64,000 nucleotides of DNA from Myxococcales bacterium (GTDB taxonomy: Bacteria > Myxococcota > Myxococcia > Myxococcales > Myxococcaceae). Position 1 is the first letter of the stretch, and every line of letters begins with the position of its first letter. The DNA lies in NCBI GenBank assembly GCA_020846875.1, contig JADLDB010000059.1, positions 62,001 through 126,000 on the forward strand. The letters are read 5' to 3'. Below the pieces are notes generated by a model. The model did not search any database and was not told the DNA's origin. It worked only from the letters and a program-made list of their open reading frames with translations. The position numbers and the translations under genes were made by a program. Of the stretch, positions 42,796 to 50,233 are shown one piece after another.

Positions 42796-44577
42796 TCAGG
42801 CCCGCTTCAGCGTCACCACGCCCCGGCGGATCAGATCCTTCATCGTCTCCTCCACCTCGATGGGGGAGATGTCGATGTGGGCGATCACCTCGCGCGGGGG
42901 CAGCTTCTCCTCGCAGATGAGGCGGGCCGTCTCCAGCCAGCCCTTGGGGCCGACCTGCTGGTACACGGCGTAGAGCGCGGCGTTCACGTCGATCTGCGTG
43001 GCCGCCAGCATCAAGCCCTCGCGCATCCGCCGCTCATTCTCATTCAAGGTTGACGCGGCGCGCTCGATCATCACCTCGGTGGAGAGGAAGAGGTTCTTCA
43101 CCACCGCGGGGATCGGCCCGGGCAGGAAGTCGCCTTCGGCTGCCTTGCTGGCGATGAAGGCGTTGAGGGCGCGCTCGCCCTCCGCGGTGAATTTTCCGGC
43201 GGTGGCGGAGGCGTGCAGGCAGGTCCCGTCGGGGGAGAAGTACAGCTGGTACGACGCCCAGCCGTCGCGGGCCATCAGCGTGCCGCCCAGGTGCCTCTGC
43301 GCCAACTGCCGGAGGAACCACTGCGGCCCCACCGCGTGCAGAGGCAACGGGAAGGGCTGGCCGATCTCGAGCTGCGCCAGCACCTGGTTGCGCGGCTCGA
43401 GCAGCTTGCGCGTCTGGCAGACGATCGCGTCCAGCTTCACCCCTTTGGACAGGTAGGCCTGCGCCCCCGCGTCCAGCGCGCGCAGGGACTCGCGGTAGTC
43501 GTCGTGCGCGGAGATGAAGGCGATCGGCAGCTCCCGGGTGCGGAAGTCGTCGCGCAGCGCCCGCAGCATGCCCCAGCCGTCCAGGTGCGGCATGTTGAGA
43601 TCAGCCAGCACCACGTCGAAGTCGCGGCTCAGGGCCGCTTCGACGCCCAACTGCCCGTCGGCGGCGGTGGCCACCTCGAAGCCGTGCTTGGTGAAGAGGC
43701 GGCTGAACATCTGGAGGATGGCCGCGTCGTCGTCCACCAACAGCAGCCGGGCCGGGCCCTGGTCCGACGGCGGGGCTGCGGGCGGCGCTGGCTGGGGAGC
43801 CGGCGACAGGGTGACGGGGACCTCGAAGGCCAGCGGCTCGTCCGGAGGTTGCTCCACCTCCTGGCCCACCACCACGACGCCGGTCAGCTCGGTCTCGCCG
43901 GTGGTGATCTCGCCCACTTCGATCACCACGCCTGCGCCCTCGCCGTGGGAGCCGGCCATCTCCGAGAAGGACCACTGCGTCCTCGGCTGGCTCAGCATCG
44001 CCTTGAGCGCGTCCTGCGCGTGGGCGGCGAGGAAGCGCGCGCGCTCCAGCTTGCCCAGGGTGAAGGTGGCGCGGCCCTCGTTGGGCGTGCGGGGATCGGT
44101 GGCCAGCACCCCGGTGCGGCGCGTGCGGCGGATGTGATCGATGAGGCGGCCCAGAGTCTTTGGATCGCCCCCCCCCGACACCGAGCCGGGACGGGAAGGC
44201 AGCTCGTCCCACACCGCCTTCACCACCGCCACGTGCTGGGGCTCGAAGGGCGCGGCGAGCAGCGCCACCACGCCGGTGCGCAGGCCGGAGACGAAGGGCG
44301 CGTCGGCGGTGTCGCGGCAGACCACCATCACCGGACGGGCGGCCCAGGTGACGTCCTGGGCCAGGGTGTCCAGCACGTGGATCGAGAAGTCCGAGCTCAG
44401 CTCGCCGAAGACGAGCAGCAGATCCGGCTTGAGCTGGGAGAGGCCTCCGTGCAGCTTCTTGCGATCGGTGATGAAGCGGTAGAAGACGCCAGCCTCGTTG
44501 AAGGCTCTGGCGATCGCCGCCTGCGTGGCACGATCCTCGTCGATGCCCAGGATGACGGGCTTACCTGGCTGCGTCAT
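42796..44577 (-). CDS. Response-regulator protein with two REC-type domains and PATAN-like ends
   Basis: A 593-residue cytoplasmic protein. The first receiver-like domain (VILGIDEDRATQAAIARAF) lacks a clear phospho-Asp. A DUF4388/PATAN-like helical region follows (GRLIDHIRRTRRTGVLA, GRATFTLGKLERARF), then a Pro-rich linker. The central receiver (LLLVDDDAAILQMFSRLF) has Asp in VVLADLNMPHLDG and Lys in YLSKGV, so it is phosphorylatable. The C-terminus has a second PATAN-like segment and an end resembling a winged helix (IEVEETMKDLIRRGVVTL). No kinase is adjacent. ATG at 44577 has AGAGAG upstream. Confidence 0.82.
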   Translation of the reverse strand: MTQPGKPVILGIDEDRATQAAIARAFNEAGVFYRFITDRKKLHGGLSQLKPDLLLVFGELSSDFSIHVLDTLAQDVTWAARPVMVVCRDTADAPFVSGLRTGVVALLAAPFEPQHVAVVKAVWDELPSRPGSVSGGGDPKTLGRLIDHIRRTRRTGVLATDPRTPNEGRATFTLGKLERARFLAAHAQDALKAMLSQPRTQWSFSEMAGSHGEGAGVVIEVGEITTGETELTGVVVVGQEVEQPPDEPLAFEVPVTLSPAPQPAPPAAPPSDQGPARLLLVDDDAAILQMFSRLFTKHGFEVATAADGQLGVEAALSRDFDVVLADLNMPHLDGWGMLRALRDDFRTRELPIAFISAHDDYRESLRALDAGAQAYLSKGVKLDAIVCQTRKLLEPRNQVLAQLEIGQPFPLPLHAVGPQWFLRQLAQRHLGGTLMARDGWASYQLYFSPDGTCLHASATAGKFTAEGERALNAFIASKAAEGDFLPGPIPAVVKNLFLSTEVMIERAASTLNENERRMREGLMLAATQIDVNAALYAVYQQVGPKGWLETARLICEEKLPPREVIAHIDISPIEVEETMKDLIRRGVVTLKRA

Positions 44578-44614
44578 GCGGCTCTCTGTCGCCTCCTCGC
44601 CTTGGTCGCCTTCC

Positions 44615-46090
44615 CTAACGCACCGACGCGTAGATGACGACGATCCAATAGCGCTCGTCACCGTATTTCTGCGAGGAGCCTCGGGTCAGCCCGACCCCCA
44701 CCAGGGCGTTCTTCGGCTCGGCGAGGTTCTTCGAGTCGCCGATCAGCGCGGGCGAGTCCGCCACGAAGACGTCCACCGCGACCGCCTGGACTTCGTCGAG
44801 GAGCGCGAAGGCCCGCTGGTGGAGCATCGGTTGGCCAGGGATCTCGGCCTTCGGGACGTCGGCGGCGAGGGCGGCGCGGGCGTGCCCCTGGGCGAGGCCC
44901 TCCAGCGAGGCGCTCACCCGCAGCGCAGACAGCCCCTTCCTGGCGCGCTCGGCGGCGATCGCGGCGTAGGCGGCCTGCAGCGGGTCACCCTGGGGAACTC
45001 CTTCGGGGGGCGTGGCCAGCACCTCCACCAGCACGGTGAGGCCGTCGGGCCGCTTCGAGAGGCCGATCCCCAGCTTCCGGTGGCCGGGCTCGATCAGGTT
45101 CTTCCTGTGGCCGGGGCTGTGCTCGATGCCGAAGTGCGCCGCCAGGGGGCCGGAGGAGGCGCCCAGGTTCTCTCCGGCGGAGGCGAACGGGTAGCTGGCG
45201 GCGCCCAGGCGCCCCTTGAGATCCGAGCCGTCGGGGGCCACGTGGGAGAAGAAGCCTTCACTGGCCAACCGGGCGGCCCAGGCCTGGGCGACGGCGTCCA
45301 GCGGCGCGTCGGGCTCCACCGGCGAGAGGCCCAGGCGCAGGCGCAGCGCGTTGATCCGCGCGAGCAGGCGGGCCTTGGCCAGAGCAGGCGTGGCGGGCTC
45401 CTCCAGCAGCTCGTCCGAGGAGTCGACGATCGAGCCCACCTCGACGAAGAAGAGGGCCGCCACCTCGGGGCCGCGGGGGCCTCTTCCCAGCACCTCCACC
45501 GCGTGCCGGCCGATGACGGGGAAGGTGAGGGTGGCACACAGCCCGTTGGGGCCCGCCTTCATCGCGGTGCTCTCCACGTCTCCCGAGGGCCGGGTGATGA
45601 AGGCCTCCGCGGAGGTGAGCGGCGGGAGCAGCTTTCCACAGAGCCGCTGGGCCGCCTTCGGAGGCGCCTTGTGCCGGCGGGCGAAGGGCGCCAATTCCAT
45701 GCGCCGGCGCACCATCAGCACCACGGCCGCGCCCCGCTCGCCGTCGCCGGACAGGACCGCGATCCCCAGGCCCGACACCGGCTCATCGGTGGACAGTTGC
45801 CGGGCGACCGTGGGGATGAGCTCGTCCGGCGAGCCGCGCACCAGCACAGCGACCGGGTTGGGATCCCACCCGCCGGCCTCGCTGATCGCCGCCGTAACGC
45901 GCAGCAGGCCGGCCGCGTCGGTGACGCCCGAGCCCAGCGCCCGTTGGGCGATCGCCCTCGCCGCGCGCTCGAGCTGCGGATCCGCGGGCGGCGTCTGGCG
46001 CCCGGCCGCTTCGAAGCGGCTCTGCACCGCCTTGAGCAGCGCGGCGTCGGTGGGAGCCGCCGCCAGCAGCGCGAGCGCCAGGGCCGTCAT
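44615..46090 (-). CDS. CAP-domain (SCP/PR1-like) secreted protein
   Basis: A 491-residue protein with a weak signal peptide (MTALALALLAAAPTDA). A CAP domain lies at about 238-350: ARINALRLRLGL, ASEGFFSHVAPDGSDL, ASAGENLGAS, and IEHSPGHRKNLIEPGHRKLGIGL, keeping His and Glu of the family's cavity. The N-terminal 230 residues are of unknown fold, and the C-terminal 130 contain a second helical-sheet module. Bacterial CAP proteins are usually secreted and may bind lipids or act on peptidoglycan. Start overlaps the DUF721 stop (ATGA). A 37-base gap separates it from the REC protein. Confidence 0.88.
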   Translation of the reverse strand: MTALALALLAAAPTDAALLKAVQSRFEAAGRQTPPADPQLERAARAIAQRALGSGVTDAAGLLRVTAAISEAGGWDPNPVAVLVRGSPDELIPTVARQLSTDEPVSGLGIAVLSGDGERGAAVVLMVRRRMELAPFARRHKAPPKAAQRLCGKLLPPLTSAEAFITRPSGDVESTAMKAGPNGLCATLTFPVIGRHAVEVLGRGPRGPEVAALFFVEVGSIVDSSDELLEEPATPALAKARLLARINALRLRLGLSPVEPDAPLDAVAQAWAARLASEGFFSHVAPDGSDLKGRLGAASYPFASAGENLGASSGPLAAHFGIEHSPGHRKNLIEPGHRKLGIGLSKRPDGLTVLVEVLATPPEGVPQGDPLQAAYAAIAAERARKGLSALRVSASLEGLAQGHARAALAADVPKAEIPGQPMLHQRAFALLDEVQAVAVDVFVADSPALIGDSKNLAEPKNALVGVGLTRGSSQKYGDERYWIVVIYASVR

Positions 46091-46380
46091 GCCACCTCGA
46101 AGACAAGCGAGTCGAGCCGCGCCTCACCCAGGGCGGCGTTGAGCTTCTGGAGCACCGGCGCGCGCTCCTGCTCCAGCACCTCGGCCCACGCGGCGCCGTC
46201 GCAGCGCACCACCAGCGTCCGCCCTTCGAGCCTCGCCGGCGTGGTGTGCCGCGCCGCCAGCTCTCCCACCACCTGACGCCAGACCGGTGAGAGCGCCGCC
46301 AGAGAGCCCGTCCGCGCCGACACCTTGCCCAGCAGAGGGCCCAACAGCTCGCTCAGCGGCTTCACGGGCCGCACCGACAT
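46087..46380 (-). CDS. DUF721 (DciA-like) protein
   Basis: A 97-residue protein with the DUF721 pattern: LSELLGPLLGKVSARTGS, then SPVWRQVVGELAARHTTPARL, and RCDGAAWAEVLEQERAPVLQKLN. In many bacteria DciA-type DUF721 proteins help load the replicative helicase DnaB. This one has only the short KH-like DUF721 part, without an extended tail. Start at 46380 (MSVRPVKPL) chosen on family pattern; the start codon lies within the palindrome TGACAGCCCTGTCA. Co-transcribed with the CAP gene. Confidence 0.75.
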   Translation of the reverse strand: MSVRPVKPLSELLGPLLGKVSARTGSLAALSPVWRQVVGELAARHTTPARLEGRTLVVRCDGAAWAEVLEQERAPVLQKLNAALGEARLDSLVFEVA

Positions 46381-46393
46381 GACAGCCCTGTCA
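46380..46393. promoter_or_regulatory. Palindrome at the DUF721 gene start
   Basis: TGACAG-CC-CTGTCA is a perfect 6-bp inverted repeat with a 2-base centre, overlapping the first base of the DUF721 start codon on the minus strand. It may bind a dimeric repressor or hide the ribosome-binding AGGG in the mRNA. Confidence 0.35.
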
Positions 46394-46469
46394 CTGTTGA
46401 CGCAGCGCAACACACGGGAACCATTGTAGAAAGAATGTGGCATAGGTCTGGCTATTCCGCACGCGGCGG

Positions 46470-46498
46470 TTGACACCGAAGTCGGCGCTGGAGAGAGT
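46470..46498 (+). promoter_or_regulatory. Possible promoter of the large lipoprotein gene
   Basis: A perfect TTGACA (46470-46475) is followed after 17 bases by GAGAGT (46493-46498), a weak -10. The ATG at 46546 has AAAGGAG upstream. The -35 is convincing, the -10 is not. Confidence 0.35.
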
Positions 46499-46545
46499 GC
46501 GCCGCGTTTTTCGCAGGCCGGGAATTTCCTTCAAAGGAGCATCGG

Positions 46546-49215
46546 ATGACGGCAGTGACTCGAAACGGGACGTGGGGGGCGGTGTTTGCCCTGTCGGCCC
46601 TGGGGCTTCTCGCGTGCGGTGGTACCCCGTCGGGATCGGACGGCGGGACGGACGCGGGCAGCGGCGGCTGCATCGAGGACATCGACTGCCCGGATCCGCA
46701 GCTCTTCTTCTGCAACACCACCACCTCCCAGTGTGAGCCTTCTTGCCGGTCGAAGGAAGAATGTTCGGCCGCGCGCCGCGGCGAGCACGCGCTGCCGTTC
46801 TGCAACGGCTCCCTGGGCTGCGAGTGCGACGATGGCAAGTGCGTGGGCTCGCTGTGCTCCTCCGACGCGGACTGCGGCACGCAGGTCTGCCGGGACGGCG
46901 CCTGTGTCGCCCCGCCCGCGGCCACGGCGGTGGCCAAGTGCTCCGTCACGCCCGACGTGGTGGTGATGAAGGAGGGCTCGAAGGCGAAGTTCTGGGTCAC
47001 CGCCTGGGACGCGTCCAACAAGCCGATCGTGGTGAAGGAAGGCGCCACCTGGTCCGCGCCCGGCGGCAGTCCGCTGACGGGCTCCGGTACCGGCGGCACC
47101 GCCGAGTTCACCGCGTCCACGGCCACCGTCGGCAACACCCCGGTCGCGGCGGCGGAGGCGTCCTTTGGCACTGCCAAGTGTGGCGCGAAGGCCATCGTCC
47201 TGCCCGGCGCGCTCGCGGCGGGTGAGGTGGCGGTGGCGGTGATCGACGAGCTGTCCGGCCGGCCGATCGCCAACGTGGACGTCGTGCTGGCGGGCACCAA
47301 CGGCACCATCGTGCAGCAGTCGGGCGCGGACTTCCTGAAGACGGACGCGCGCGGCTACGTGAAGCTCACCGGCGCGCCGGCGACCTTCAGCGTCTCGGCC
47401 TTCCACGCCGAGTACACCTACCTGACCGTCGCCAACTACAGCGGCAGCTCGCGCTTCTTCTCGATGGTGCTGCGGCGCAACCAGACGGACAAGTACGGTG
47501 GCTACAAGGGCGGCTTCGGCAGCACCGTGCCGGCCAGCCCCAACGTGCACGCGGCCATCGCGGGCATGTCCATCGCCGGCTCCATCACCAACCTGTCCAT
47601 CGCCCAGCTCCTCGGCCCCTCGGTGCCCACCGACATCCGCATCGGCTCGATCAACAAGCCGGCCGTGCCCATCCCCGCGGGCATCTTCCTCGGCTTCGGC
47701 GATCAGCAGATCAAGAACAGCTTCGCTGGCCAGGGCCTCGCGGGCACCTGCACCGACACCTCCGGAAACCCCAACGAGACGAAGATCGGCGCGGGCGAGT
47801 GTGGCACGCGGACCGCGTGGGCGCTGGCGGGTGACGTGCCGCTGGGCGATCTGCCCATCGACGCGGTGGTCGGCGGCCTGGACAACCTCGACATCGGCGC
47901 GCTGCTGTCGCGGATCCTGCCCATCTTCAAGAAGTTCAACTCTTCGGTGGTGCGCGACGTGCAATTCGATCTGAAGGCCACGCCGTTCGTCAACGGCGCG
48001 CCCGATTTCTCGGATCAGGCGCACTTCGTCAGCAAGGATCACAGCTTCACCCAGGTGCCGCTGGCCTTCAGCTACGTGGTCAAGCTGCCCACCCTGCCGA
48101 AGTACAGGGGCGCGTTCATCGACGGCGTGGCGATCATCGGCGGCGCGAACTCCCCCGGCCAGGGCGTGGTGCCGCTGGGCATCGGCGTGGGCGTGAACAC
48201 CGAAACGGTGGACGGCCAGACGGACCAGCAGGCGGACCTGCCTTCGCCCGGCCTGGTGCAGGTGCGCATGGCGCCGACGCACCACGGCCTCGAGGGCGGA
48301 GAGTACGGCCTGGTGATCGCCGGCATCAGCGCCAAGGGGCTCACCGAGTCCTCGGCCGGCCTGGGCGCCTCGGCGATCTTCGCCCGACTGCCCGGCAACA
48401 CGCTGGCGTTCGATCCCAAGGGGGCCACGCCGGTGGACGTGTCCAGCCTGTCCTTCCCGGTCTTCCCGGAGAGCGCGAAGTTCAACTTCACCAACGTGCA
48501 GCAGCGCACCATTCCGGGCCGGAGCTTCCGCTTCAAGGCGGCTCCGGATCTCTCCGGGGTCCAGGCTCTGCGCGTGTCCTTCACGGACTCGAAGGAGCAC
48601 CGCTGGGACGTGCTGATGAGCGCGGCCTCGGCCTCGGTGGCGGCTGGCTTCACCCTGCCGGCGATCCCCTCGGGCACGGCCCACGCCGATCGGCTCTTCG
48701 CCAACGGCGTGGCCTCGGGCACCCAGTCCACGCTGGTGGTGCAGACGATGCGCCTCAACTCCAACCCCGCGGGCAGCGGTACGGCGGTGGACTTCAACGG
48801 CTTCGTCGAGCTGACCGGCACCAACGCGGATCGCACGACTGATCTGCTGACCGGCTTCGCGTTCCTCGACTTCGGCCGCCCGTCGGTGAGCTTCACCACT
48901 CCCGAGGACAGCCCGGCCACCATCGCCAAGGGCTCCAAGCTGGTGGTGGAGGTGAAGAACTTCAAGATCGGCACGGCCGGCGGGGACGACGGCGTGGTGG
49001 GCCTGTCCTTCACCTCGGGCGGCAACCCCGTGGCCGGGTGCGACGCGGCGGTCCTCAAGACCGAGACCATGGCCGGCAACGGCGAGCTCGAGTACACGCT
49101 GCCCACGTCCTGCGCGGGCGCGGATCTGAGCATGAAGGCCGAGCTGCTCGACATCGACGAGGCGACGCCGATCGCCCCGGCCATCTCGGTGACCCAGACG
49201 GTTACCATCCAGTAA
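46546..49215 (+). CDS. Large surface lipoprotein with cysteine-rich head
   Basis: An 889-residue lipoprotein: lipobox ALSALGLLAC (Cys24), the Asp/Gly-rich tether SDGGTDAGSGG typical of myxobacterial lipoproteins, then a cysteine-rich module (CIEDIDCPDPQLFFCNTTTS, CECDDGKC, CSSDADCGTQVCRDGAC). From about residue 225 a carboxypeptidase-regulatory-like region (VAVAVIDELSGRPIANVDVV) follows, and the remaining 600 residues are beta-rich with no family that I recognise. The gene is monocistronic, with a promoter-like TTGACA upstream and a strong terminator 27 bases after the stop. A surface or adhesive role is inferred. Confidence 0.85.
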   Translation: MTAVTRNGTWGAVFALSALGLLACGGTPSGSDGGTDAGSGGCIEDIDCPDPQLFFCNTTTSQCEPSCRSKEECSAARRGEHALPFCNGSLGCECDDGKCVGSLCSSDADCGTQVCRDGACVAPPAATAVAKCSVTPDVVVMKEGSKAKFWVTAWDASNKPIVVKEGATWSAPGGSPLTGSGTGGTAEFTASTATVGNTPVAAAEASFGTAKCGAKAIVLPGALAAGEVAVAVIDELSGRPIANVDVVLAGTNGTIVQQSGADFLKTDARGYVKLTGAPATFSVSAFHAEYTYLTVANYSGSSRFFSMVLRRNQTDKYGGYKGGFGSTVPASPNVHAAIAGMSIAGSITNLSIAQLLGPSVPTDIRIGSINKPAVPIPAGIFLGFGDQQIKNSFAGQGLAGTCTDTSGNPNETKIGAGECGTRTAWALAGDVPLGDLPIDAVVGGLDNLDIGALLSRILPIFKKFNSSVVRDVQFDLKATPFVNGAPDFSDQAHFVSKDHSFTQVPLAFSYVVKLPTLPKYRGAFIDGVAIIGGANSPGQGVVPLGIGVGVNTETVDGQTDQQADLPSPGLVQVRMAPTHHGLEGGEYGLVIAGISAKGLTESSAGLGASAIFARLPGNTLAFDPKGATPVDVSSLSFPVFPESAKFNFTNVQQRTIPGRSFRFKAAPDLSGVQALRVSFTDSKEHRWDVLMSAASASVAAGFTLPAIPSGTAHADRLFANGVASGTQSTLVVQTMRLNSNPAGSGTAVDFNGFVELTGTNADRTTDLLTGFAFLDFGRPSVSFTTPEDSPATIAKGSKLVVEVKNFKIGTAGGDDGVVGLSFTSGGNPVAGCDAAVLKTETMAGNGELEYTLPTSCAGADLSMKAELLDIDEATPIAPAISVTQTVTIQ

Positions 49216-49241
49216 GAGCGATTCCCCTTCCGGGGGATGAG

Positions 49242-49281
49242 CGGGGCCCTTCCAGCGCGGGAGGGCCCCGTCTTCATTTTT
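49242..49281 (+). terminator. Intrinsic terminator after the large lipoprotein gene
   Basis: A 12-bp stem CGGGGCCCTTCC paired with GGGAGGGCCCCG (one G-T pair) with a 5-base loop, followed by TCTTCATTTTT. It ends before the FHA-GGDEF gene, so the two are separate transcription units. Confidence 0.85.
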
Positions 49282-49335
49282 GCGCAGCCACGGGACAATG
49301 GCGGCGGTTGCGCTAGCCTTCGAGGCTCGCGCCAC

Positions 49336-50223
49336 GTGAAGAAGCCCAGGAAGACAACCACCGCGATCACCGTGATCTCCAAGATCCGGGACCAGGCCGT
49401 CAGCCAGTCGGCTGCCCTGGTGGTGATCCACGGTGAGGATCTGGGCAAGAAGTATGATCTCGCCGACGACGAGCTGATCATCGGCCGCTCGTCGAAGTGC
49501 GACGTGGAGGTCGATCAGGACTCGGTGAGCCGCAACCACGCGCGGGTCCACCATGACGGCTCGCGGGTGCTGGTGAAGGACCTGGGGTCGACCAACGGCA
49601 CCTTCGTCAACGACGCGCAGATCGAAGGGGATCACCGCTTGCGCAACGGCGATCTGATCAAGATCGGCCGGACGATCTTCAAGTTCATCGCCTCCAACAA
49701 CATCGAGGCGGCCTACCACGACGAGATCTACCGGCTCACCACGGTGGACGGACTGACCCAGGTGTCCAACCGGCGCTACTTCGAGGACACGCTGGATCGG
49801 GAGCTGTCCCGGTGCCGGCGCTACCAGCGCAGCTTGTCGATGGTGCTGGTGGACGTGGATCACTTCAAGAAGATCAACGACACCTGGGGGCACCTGGCCG
49901 GCGACGCGGTGCTCAAGGAGGTCGCCACCACCATCCGCAGCCGGATCCGCCGAGAGGATCTGATCGCTCGCTTCGGCGGCGAGGAGTTCGCGCTCTTGCT
50001 GCCGGAGATCGACCTGAAGGGCGCGGTGTCCATGGCCGAGAAGGTGCGCAAGCTGATCGAGAAGCACCGCTTCCAGTTCGACGGCGAGGCGATCCCCGTC
50101 ACGGTGTCGGCCGGCGTGGCCGCGCTGGCGAAGAGGAACGAGCAGGGCGCGGCGCTGGTGAAGCGGGCCGACGAGAAGCTCTACGAAGCCAAGGATAAGG
50201 GCCGGAACAAGGTCTGCTCGTAG
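49336..50223 (+). CDS. Diguanylate cyclase with FHA domain
   Basis: A 295-residue cytoplasmic protein that should make cyclic di-GMP. An FHA domain at about 28-118 keeps the phosphopeptide-binding residues (IIGRSSKCDVEVDQDSVSRN, KDLGSTNGTFVND). The GGDEF domain at about 128-294 has the active-site GGEEF at 214-218, metal/substrate motifs LVDVDHFKKINDTWGH, and an intact inhibitory I-site (Arg205-x-x-Asp208). It therefore looks active and product-inhibited, and may be recruited by a phosphorylated Ser/Thr-kinase substrate. GTG at 49336 gives the basic start KKPRKTTTAITVISK; the earlier in-frame ATG lies over the terminator. Confidence 0.93.
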   Translation: MKKPRKTTTAITVISKIRDQAVSQSAALVVIHGEDLGKKYDLADDELIIGRSSKCDVEVDQDSVSRNHARVHHDGSRVLVKDLGSTNGTFVNDAQIEGDHRLRNGDLIKIGRTIFKFIASNNIEAAYHDEIYRLTTVDGLTQVSNRRYFEDTLDRELSRCRRYQRSLSMVLVDVDHFKKINDTWGHLAGDAVLKEVATTIRSRIRREDLIARFGGEEFALLLPEIDLKGAVSMAEKVRKLIEKHRFQFDGEAIPVTVSAGVAALAKRNEQGAALVKRADEKLYEAKDKGRNKVCS

Positions 50224-50233
50224 GGCCTTCTGG

